From: Prolixibacteraceae bacterium
GTDB lineage: Bacteria; Bacteroidota; Bacteroidia; Bacteroidales; Prolixibacteraceae
DNA length: 64,000 bases
Direction of reading: 5' to 3'
NCBI GenBank assembly: GCA_003537645.1
Contig: DPRM01000094.1
Span: 34,651-98,650, forward strand
Below the pieces are notes generated by a model. The model had not been told where the DNA came from and did not search any database. It saw nothing but the letters and a program-made list of their open reading frames with translations. Numbering within the stretch: the stretch's first letter is position 1; each line of letters opens with the position of its first letter. A program made the position numbers and the translations under genes. Positions 58,303 to 64,000 of the stretch are shown piece after piece.

Positions 58303-61300
58303 ATGAACACAGATGGGGCACTAGACTTTGATATACTGTTTAACACTGACAAAGCCAACGCTGGGCTCGATGAGACAAAAAAACGGATAGCCGGGCTGTC
58401 ACAAGCCGCGGTTAACGAAGGCAAAAAAATGGACGGTGTTTTCAACCGTATGGGCGACATGGCGACTGAACTAATTGGCCCGGTATCGGCTTTGACCGCT
58501 GCGTATAAGTTTCAGCAACTTGCACAACAAGCCCTTAAGTTTGAAAATGCCTTCGGAATGGCAATGAGAGAGGTTCAGACCATTTCAAAAGCGGTACAGG
58601 ATGATTTTGAGGGAATGTCTCAAAAACTGGTTGACATGGCCGCGAACGGCCCGGATGATGCTGTTAAATTAGCTAAAGCGCTCTATCAGATTTCGAGTGC
58701 GGGGTTTGATGGTGCAGAAGGGTTAAAACTTCTGGACATAGCCGCAAAGGCGGCGGTCGCAGGTGTAACAGATACCAGAACCGCAGCCGACGGTTTGACT
58801 ACAGTTTTGAACGCATTCGGTCTCTCTGTTGATAACGCGGGTAAAGTTGCGGGCGTAATGTTTAAAACCGTGGAGAGGGGTAAAACAACTTTTAGCGAAT
58901 TGGCTTCTACCATTGCCCAGGTTGCCCCGTTAGCAGCTTCGAACAACATTGAGTTTGAGCAGATTTTTGCAGCCCTGCAAACGATCACCAAACAAGGTAC
59001 GCCAACAGCTCAGGCAATGACCCAGATCCGTTCGTCCATCGTGAACATGAACAATGCTCTGGGCGATGGCTGGGCGCAAACAATGACCTATCAGGAAGGG
59101 CTTAACAAGATCGCGGAAAAGGCGGGAGGCAGCGCGACGGAACTTAAAAAGCTTATCCCTGATGTGGAGGGAATGAGCGCGGTTTTGGCCTTAACCGGAC
59201 AAAAGGCAAAGGGCGCGGCTGAAGACCTCAACGAAACGGCAAAGGCAGCGGGAGCTATGGAGACAGCCTACGGGCGAATGATGCTGGAGGCAGATAACCG
59301 TTGGGCGGCGGTCCATAATAAGTGGACCAGACAGGTCAGGGAACTTGGTAAAGCTTTGAAAGAGGAATCCGGGAACCTGGCCAACTTCACGGACGCGCTC
59401 TTGTCAAATAGTGCGGATGTTGACGCTAAATTCAATGTCCGCGGCATAAGTGACCGGATCAAGGCCATGCAGGAAATGACCGGCGGCGGCTTTTACAATG
59501 GAATAAAAAATTATCTGTTAGCCCCTTTTATCCCTGATGCAGGGGTGCAACAGGGCTATGACAAGTTCGTGAACCAGATCGTTCAACAGGCGAAAAAAGG
59601 ACTTTCAGAACAGCAAATATCACTGGGTGATATTCTCGGCATCAAGGATAAAGATGAGCAGTTAATCAAGCTCAATGAGTTTTTAGTCTCCATGAAAGCG
59701 GCTGAACAGGATCTGGGAAATACCCAACTTGTCAACGAACAGCAACAGAACGCGGCTTTGAAAATCCGGAGCCAGCTCTGGGGAGAAGTTGAGGCACGCG
59801 CAAAAGAAGCCATTAAAGCCATCGAGGGGGCAGGAACCGGAGGAGGTGGTGAAGCGAAAGGACGCACCCTGAAAACCATGCTCGATGAGGTTAAGGCTCA
59901 ACAGGATTCATTGGGCACCGGAACATTAAACGAAGATATTACCGCGCTTGCCCGCATTTCGGCTCTTCAGCAGGAGGTTTTGGTGTACTATAATAAAATC
60001 CGTGAAGCCCGAAAGGTCGAGCCGGTAGCCGCAATTAAACCACTATCCGGGGAAGAAAGCCTGGGCGGGGTTCAGTCCATCACTAAAGAGCAATCAAAAC
60101 AGGAATTCCAGGGCGATAAATTACTCAAACAGTCGAAAGCCAGAACCGCCGAAGCACAAAAACAGGCTGATGCAATCAAGGAACAGAACGATGCTTACAC
60201 CTATCAAACTGCATTTTTTGAAGAGCTTACCAATAAGCTTGGTGATGCTGGGGAGTTGCTCGGAGCGATGAGCTACGCCGTTGGTGAATTTGACAGCACT
60301 TTGGGCCAGTCGGTTGGTAAAATGGCCGATATTGCCAACAACGCCGCAAACATGGTAGCGAGCTATGCCTCCGGGAACATGGTAGGTGCAATTGCTTCCG
60401 GGATCGGGGTCATTGGGAACGTAATCGGATTGACAAAATCCGACAAAGAAGACCAAACTATCAACGCCCTTGAAAGGATTAACAACCTGTTAAAACAACA
60501 GTCGGCGATACTTTCGAATATGCCGGGGGGCGGAAATTACTTTGCTCTTGCCGCGAAGCAATACCGGGACTACGGCCTTGCGATCGACGAAATAAACGGA
60601 AAGTTACGGGGGGCGCTGACGGAAGCTGAAAAAATAAAAAAAGACCAAATATGGATTGCGGAAAAGCCAATGGAATTAGGCCCCGGAGCTTCAGAATATG
60701 ACAGGCAATTCTATAAAGCGGAGCTCGCGCAATGGGACGCCGCTAAAAAAGACTTTCTGGCCAATAGAGAAACATTGTCGTGGACTCCGGAACAATTCAT
60801 AGAAGCTTATGCAAATGGCAGTCTTAAATTAGACCAGCAGCAGATCGACTGGGTTGAGGAGATGACCGCAACCCAAAAAGCACGGGCGGAACTACTTCAG
60901 GAAACCTTCCGTGAATCGTTGGGGTTTGACGCCGGAACGGTATCCGATGCTATTTTAAAGGGCATTGAGGACGGTCTGAAGTTTGGAGAAAACGGACTGG
61001 GTGATTTTGCCGAAACATTTGGCGACTTGATGAAAAAGGCTTTGATGCAAAGCGTGATCAATGCAATGAACCTTGATATTACAAGCACCTTCTTGCCAGA
61101 ATATCAAAAGGCTATGTCAGACCTGACCCTTACCGATGAAGAGCGAGCCAATCTTGAATCAGTTTACCGGTCGCTGGTCGAGAAAGGTCAGGCAGATATG
61201 AATAACATCAAATCCATCACGGATAGGTACGGAGCCCCATCGGCCTCAGCCTCATCCCCAATTACCGGAATTGCAGCAAGCATGACCGAAGAAACCGGAA

Positions 61301-61521
61301 GCCTTGTTGCGGGGCAGTTTATGGCTATGCGCGTGGACTTGAAAAGCGTTGACTCTGGGGTCAAGGGGTTGCAGCAAATTGTGGTTAATCAAACTGCAAT
61401 ACTTGACGCAAGTCTCTTCCAGCTTATAGGCATTAAAAAGAACACGGATCAACTAAGCCAGCTAGGGCCAATCAAAGCCAGCGTAGATGAGACTAACAGG
61501 ATATTAAAAGAAAAATTATAA
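58303..61521 (+). CDS. Phage tail tape-measure protein
   Basis: A 1072-residue protein. Residues ~60-320 form the TP901-type tape-measure domain (SQKLVDMAANGPDDAVKLA, YQISSAGFDGAEGLKLLDIAAKAAVAG, FSELASTIAQVAPLAASNNIEFEQIFAAL). Long helical and coiled regions follow, plus a hydrophobic Gly/Ala-rich stretch near residue 690-710 (MVGAIASGIGVIGNVIG) as expected for a membrane-inserting segment. In siphophages it sets tail length and helps DNA entry. Length predicts a tail of roughly 150 nm by the usual rule of about 0.15 nm per residue. Tube and baseplate genes are not seen nearby. Confidence 0.88.
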   Translation: MNTDGALDFDILFNTDKANAGLDETKKRIAGLSQAAVNEGKKMDGVFNRMGDMATELIGPVSALTAAYKFQQLAQQALKFENAFGMAMREVQTISKAVQDDFEGMSQKLVDMAANGPDDAVKLAKALYQISSAGFDGAEGLKLLDIAAKAAVAGVTDTRTAADGLTTVLNAFGLSVDNAGKVAGVMFKTVERGKTTFSELASTIAQVAPLAASNNIEFEQIFAALQTITKQGTPTAQAMTQIRSSIVNMNNALGDGWAQTMTYQEGLNKIAEKAGGSATELKKLIPDVEGMSAVLALTGQKAKGAAEDLNETAKAAGAMETAYGRMMLEADNRWAAVHNKWTRQVRELGKALKEESGNLANFTDALLSNSADVDAKFNVRGISDRIKAMQEMTGGGFYNGIKNYLLAPFIPDAGVQQGYDKFVNQIVQQAKKGLSEQQISLGDILGIKDKDEQLIKLNEFLVSMKAAEQDLGNTQLVNEQQQNAALKIRSQLWGEVEARAKEAIKAIEGAGTGGGGEAKGRTLKTMLDEVKAQQDSLGTGTLNEDITALARISALQQEVLVYYNKIREARKVEPVAAIKPLSGEESLGGVQSITKEQSKQEFQGDKLLKQSKARTAEAQKQADAIKEQNDAYTYQTAFFEELTNKLGDAGELLGAMSYAVGEFDSTLGQSVGKMADIANNAANMVASYASGNMVGAIASGIGVIGNVIGLTKSDKEDQTINALERINNLLKQQSAILSNMPGGGNYFALAAKQYRDYGLAIDEINGKLRGALTEAEKIKKDQIWIAEKPMELGPGASEYDRQFYKAELAQWDAAKKDFLANRETLSWTPEQFIEAYANGSLKLDQQQIDWVEEMTATQKARAELLQETFRESLGFDAGTVSDAILKGIEDGLKFGENGLGDFAETFGDLMKKALMQSVINAMNLDITSTFLPEYQKAMSDLTLTDEERANLESVYRSLVEKGQADMNNIKSITDRYGAPSASASSPITGIAASMTEETGSLVAGQFMAMRVDLKSVDSGVKGLQQIVVNQTAILDASLFQLIGIKKNTDQLSQLGPIKASVDETNRILKEKL

Positions 61522-61557
61522 TTTACATTTTAACAAATACTTAAAAATTAGAGAATT

Positions 61558-61842
61558 ATGGAAAAAGAAGAAGTACTAGAAATTGTTGCAGCCGCGGTTA
61601 ATGAAGCAATGGCACCACTCGTCGAAAGTGCCAAATCGTTAAGACGGGAAGACAAAAAGCCGGAGTCAGAAACAAAGGACGGACCATCTCAAAGCGCTCA
61701 AGATTGGATCAACGATAAAGCCCGCGGCGGGTTAGGCGGAAAAGCGTTAGACGCTCCCACGCCACACAACCCGAACCCTAAAAAAGTAGTGGATCCCGGG
61801 CCCACGCGCGTCAATGGAAATTTAACCGGAAAAACAGTATAA
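61558..61842 (+). CDS. Small element protein of unknown function
   Basis: A 94-residue protein: an N-terminal helix (EKEEVLEIVAAAVNEAMAPLVESAKSL) and a long Gly/Pro/Asn/Lys-rich tail likely to be unstructured. No family was recognised. It follows the tape-measure gene by 36 nt, at the place where tail-associated proteins are usually coded. The low-complexity tail could bind a partner. Confidence 0.55.
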   Translation: MEKEEVLEIVAAAVNEAMAPLVESAKSLRREDKKPESETKDGPSQSAQDWINDKARGGLGGKALDAPTPHNPNPKKVVDPGPTRVNGNLTGKTV

Positions 61843-61861
61843 ATCAAAAACTATCAAGATT

Positions 61862-62548
61862 ATGAAAAAAGTACTTATTCACGAAAATTCAGAGAGAGCG
61901 GAAGCGTTTCTCTCCAAAATCAACACGATCTATTTAGTCCGGGTTCGAAAATTGATAGCCAGTATTAGGGCTCTGGGCATTGAAGATATTACAAAAGACA
62001 TGCTCCTGGAAGCCATTGATCGCAAATTACAGCCCCTTCAGGAGCAGTACCGCGAACGGTATCAACGTGACTTGAACGTGTTCCAAACCGAAGAAATGCG
62101 CAACCGGGTAGAAACTGCCTTTGCCTTGAAATTTCGAGAAGTTGAGAAAGCCGTTGAAGATTTTTACAGCCCGGAAGTTTCAAACAATCTGCCCTTTGAT
62201 CTGGGAGTTTTAGGGGGTATTTTCGAACTGGACGGGGTGCAACGGGTTTATGTCCCCGTGGAAAAGTCTGAGATCATTTTTGACAGTTTTCGGGAATTCA
62301 TAGAAAACCCAGAACTGTTAAGGATCTACAATCTCCATAACGAGGTGGCTAAGAAAATACAGGATCTTGTTGTATCCATTCGCGAAAAGGGTATTGCCCG
62401 TCAAAATTTAATGCTCGGGAATGGTGGCCTCAGTATTCTGGAGTTGTTCCGGGTTGAGGATAACTGGATGGACGGATCCTTTACGGTGAAACCAAGGCGG
62501 CTGAACTACAAAGTTGAACCGGTTAAGGTCGAAGAAACGGAAGAGTGA
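61862..62548 (+). CDS. Element protein of unknown function
   Basis: A 228-residue soluble protein, mainly helical (FLSKINTIYLVRVRKLIASIRALG; EVEKAVEDFYSPEVSN), ending in a beta-rich part (LSILELFRVEDNWMDGSFTVKPRRLNY) and an acidic tail. It does not match any tail or head family I know. It is the last gene of the rightward operon and ends 10 nt before a terminator, so the operon is closed here. Confidence 0.6.
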   Translation: MKKVLIHENSERAEAFLSKINTIYLVRVRKLIASIRALGIEDITKDMLLEAIDRKLQPLQEQYRERYQRDLNVFQTEEMRNRVETAFALKFREVEKAVEDFYSPEVSNNLPFDLGVLGGIFELDGVQRVYVPVEKSEIIFDSFREFIENPELLRIYNLHNEVAKKIQDLVVSIREKGIARQNLMLGNGGLSILELFRVEDNWMDGSFTVKPRRLNYKVEPVKVEETEE

Positions 62549-62557
62549 TAAAGGTTA

Positions 62558-62584
62558 AAGCCATCTGAAAAGGTGGCTTTTTTT
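62558..62584 (+). terminator. Intrinsic terminator of the phage-like operon
   Basis: AAGCCATC (62558-62565) pairs with GGTGGCTT (62572-62579, one wobble), then a T tract. Confidence 0.8.
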
Positions 62585-62680
62585 GTTGTGTTTCTGATCA
62601 TTGGTCAGGAGTATCTGAGCTAAGCCTCTCGGGGACAATTTAAAGATCAAAGAGTTACAGTCCATATATTTGCGACTACT

Positions 62681-62696
62681 TTTTATGCGCATAAAA
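62681..62696. promoter_or_regulatory. Perfect 16-bp palindrome
   Basis: TTTTATGCGCATAAAA is fully self-complementary and lies 9 nt after a TATATTTG box. It might be an operator or a recombination core. Confidence 0.4.
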
Positions 62697-62744
62697 CTTG
62701 CATTGTTTAATCTTATTTGATACGCGGATTGATACACATAGAAA

Positions 62745-62776
62745 TAAAAAGCCAGCAGTATTAGTGTACTGCTGGC
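62745..62776 (-). terminator. Intrinsic terminator of the leftward repressor operon
   Basis: GCCAGCAGTA (62751-62760) and TACTGCTGGC (62767-62776) form a perfect 10-bp stem. Read leftward it is followed by TTTTT. Confidence 0.85.
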
Positions 62777-62863
62777 GCGGTGTAATAGCACCCCTTTATC
62801 ATTCTTACCTGAGAAACCGGCGACGTGAGAGCGGTAAAGATAAAAAAAATACAGAACAAAAAA

Positions 62864-63217
62864 CTATTTAGGAATATCGTTTGTGGTATAATAGGATGTT
62901 TTGTACCAATTTTCACCGCCGTATTCCGGGTATAGCTTATACTTGAAAAAGTAGATAAGCCAAAGTTCAAATACTTGCTTTTTCTTCCCCGCCGTTGGCC
63001 GTTCGTAGTCTTCTTCCGAAATCAGCTCCATGAAACTTTTACCCAACCCATGCCCGGAGAAAAAAGAGAACCAATCGGAGCTTTCAAATTGTTGAAAATC
63101 GCCCTCAAAAATGGACTCATAGAACCAGAACATGTGCGCCGCGTTCTGTTCCTTGCTGTCGAAGGGGTTTTCAGCTTCGCCTTTATAATATCGGAACATT
63201 CCATAATCTTTTTTCAT
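62864..63217 (-). CDS. Unknown protein, third gene of the repressor operon
   Basis: A 117-residue protein rich in aromatic residues (MFWFYESIFEGDFQQF, SSDWFSFFSG, ELWLIYFFKYKLYPEYGG). I do not recognise it. It is encoded after the repressor and one other unknown gene, with a 6-nt gap, and is closed by a strong terminator. Genes co-expressed with a prophage repressor are often superinfection-exclusion or anti-phage genes, but nothing in the sequence proves that here. Confidence 0.6.
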   Translation of the reverse strand: MKKDYGMFRYYKGEAENPFDSKEQNAAHMFWFYESIFEGDFQQFESSDWFSFFSGHGLGKSFMELISEEDYERPTAGKKKQVFELWLIYFFKYKLYPEYGGENWYKTSYYTTNDIPK

Positions 63218-63223
63218 CCGGTT

Positions 63224-63508
63224 CTAATGGTCAATTTCTAAAGCTTCAGACAAGAATAAACCCCCGTCAATTATTCCGCCTATGAAATCCATGCGTGACG
63301 TATCAACCTCTTCAATGCCTGGATAAACAGCAATGAATTTCCGATTCTCTCTCACGGCCTGTGCAAGCAGCTCATAGGCTTTATCCGGATCCGAAACAGC
63401 ATAGGGCAGCAGTGCGATAACGCTTGCGTATTCTTTGTCCGGGTGATCCAGAAGGTAGTAATAAAACAAGGCCTCCCCCTCCAGTTGTTTGTAGTCTAAA
63501 GTGACCAT
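63224..63508 (-). CDS. Unknown protein, second gene of the repressor operon
   Basis: A 94-residue acidic protein (EGEALFYYYLLDHPDKEYASVIALLP; SDPDKAYELLAQAVRENRKFIAVYPGIEEVD). No family was recognised; the helical repeats hint at a TPR-like pair, which is only an impression. It lies 4 nt after the repressor gene and is co-transcribed with it, so it is expressed when the element is dormant. Confidence 0.6.
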   Translation of the reverse strand: MVTLDYKQLEGEALFYYYLLDHPDKEYASVIALLPYAVSDPDKAYELLAQAVRENRKFIAVYPGIEEVDTSRMDFIGGIIDGGLFLSEALEIDH

Positions 63509-63512
63509 TGGT

Positions 63513-63818
63513 TTATGATTGCCCCAATTTCGACAAGTTTGAGAGGTTTTCCAACTCCTTCATCGAGTTGATAAGGTTTGGCCTACCCCCCAAGTAAATC
63601 ACCCCATGAACGTCTCCCGGCGATCCTACCGGTAATGAATCGGTGAATAGTTCCCAAGTCTCAACGCCCAAATGATTAGCAATATTCTGTATCGTTTTTA
63701 GTGTTGGGTTTCCGTTGAGGGCGCGAGTTAATGATTCTCTTGCGATTTTCATTTCTGTGGCCAAGTCATTCAGGGATTTCCCCTGCTCCTTGCATAGCCG
63801 TTTAACTTTTTCTTTCAT
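63513..63818 (-). CDS. XRE-family repressor-like HTH protein
   Basis: A 101-residue protein. Residues 3-60 are an XRE helix-turn-helix: VKRLCKEQGKSLNDLATEMKIARESLTRALNGNPTL, written in two parts around residues 13-40, then IQNIANHLGVETWELF. The rest is a short C-terminal arm for pairing, with no LexA-type protease, so RecA-driven self-cleavage is not expected. It is divergent from the next rightward gene and surrounded by TGTTGA sites, which fits a cI-like control of lysis/excision. Confidence 0.82.
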   Translation of the reverse strand: MKEKVKRLCKEQGKSLNDLATEMKIARESLTRALNGNPTLKTIQNIANHLGVETWELFTDSLPVGSPGDVHGVIYLGGRPNLINSMKELENLSNLSKLGQS

Positions 63819-63843
63819 ATCAGTGTGGTATGTAGATTACGGG

Positions 63844-63851
63844 CAAATATA
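63844..63851 (-). promoter_or_regulatory. -7 box (TATATTTG) for the repressor operon
   Basis: Reverse-strand TATATTTG, 26 nt upstream of the repressor start. A TCAACA half site at 63870-63875 lies at the expected upstream promoter element. Confidence 0.65.
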
Positions 63852-63944
63852 TAATTTATACACTGAAAGTCAACATTTGTACATAAAAACAGCATCTAAG
63901 GTTACTTTTTTCTTTCGAAAATTTGCATTTGTTGATTTATCCTG

Positions 63945-63970
63945 TACTTTTGTTGACGTACATATCAACA
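63945..63970 (+). promoter_or_regulatory. Rightward early promoter and operator
   Basis: TACTTTTG (63945-63952) is the -7 box. TGTTGA (63951-63956) and TCAACA (63965-63970) form an inverted pair with 8-nt spacing over the start site. More half sites occur at 63870-63875 and 63930-63935. This is laid out like a phage repressor switch. Confidence 0.7.
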
Positions 63971-63983
63971 TTTAACTAATAGT

Positions 63984-64000
63984 ATGCGAACACTAATTAA
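63984..64000 (+). CDS. Possible start of a rightward gene (cut by window)
   Basis: ATG at 63984 follows the promoter/operator by about 14 nt, where a Cro- or early-gene start is expected. Only five codons (MRTLI) are visible, so neither frame nor product can be confirmed. Confidence 0.3.

Larger units (their letters stand above)
62549..62863. other. 315-bp convergent gap with two terminators and a palindrome
   Basis: Terminators from both sides (62558-62584 and 62745-62776) bracket about 160 bp. Inside lie TATATTTG (62665-62672), which fits a rightward -7 box, the perfect palindrome TTTTATGCGCATAAAA (62681-62696) and TTGATAC twice (62717 and 62729). No gene was found. Confidence 0.6.

Overview
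The window reads as a chromosomal segment of a Bacteroidota bacterium, probably a Marinilabiliales/Prolixibacteraceae-type organism (phylum firm, order tentative). The evidence is the many -7 boxes of the Bacteroidota form TAnnTTTG, a long NusB, YbbR/OstA-like/SurA-type envelope genes in Bacteroidota order, a T9SS C-terminal sorting domain, a GH105 enzyme with a Tat-like leader, and dispersed palindromic repeats.

Layout. 1-5745: housekeeping block (threonine aldolase end, rhomboid protease, nusB, DUF1573 lipoprotein, yajC, ybbR, coaE, TerB/J-domain protein). 5746-9419: GH105 hydrolase, a ProC-like reductase and a secreted PQQ-type propeller. 9557-13300: arsenic/organoarsenical operon (arsR, arsE-, arsF- and arsG-like genes, permease, split-Soret-like dihaem cytochrome), followed by a close paralogue of the ProC-like gene. 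15166-17145: second arsenic operon (arsR, arsC, acr3) with its own operators. 17274-23805: HxlR regulator, cupin, DsrE-like and LamG-like proteins, bifunctional glutathione synthase, MATE pump, small lipoprotein. 23878-31968: TPR sensor kinase and LuxR-type regulator, a tandem palindromic repeat array, a structured leader, then four exported proteins (propellers, T9SS cargo). 32288-36638: leftward recQ-DUF5063-exonuclease-rlmI unit. 36837-40332: single-chain type IIG restriction-modification enzyme with an overlapping winged-helix gene. 40531-49747: guaB, three SurA-type chaperone/PPIases, MoxR ATPase, OstA-like protein, VOC protein.

49872 to the right edge: an integrated mobile element. Its left junction is a 3' fragment of a tRNA-Lys(CTT) gene, followed by a tyrosine integrase. 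Then come a small HTH protein, a PrimPol-like primase, a VirE-type helicase, and a phage-derived operon with a MuF-like head protein, an HK97 gp10-like protein, a tape-measure protein and several unknown genes. A leftward repressor operon and a divergent promoter with TGTTGA operators close the window. No terminase, portal, major capsid or tail-tube gene is seen in the complete rightward operon. The element could therefore be a phage satellite, a degenerate prophage or a new type of phage-derived island. The right end is outside the window, so completeness cannot be judged. This element and the interleaved leader RNA at 26898-27049 are the most novel-looking items.

All calls come from reading the sequence and recalled family knowledge; no database search was run.
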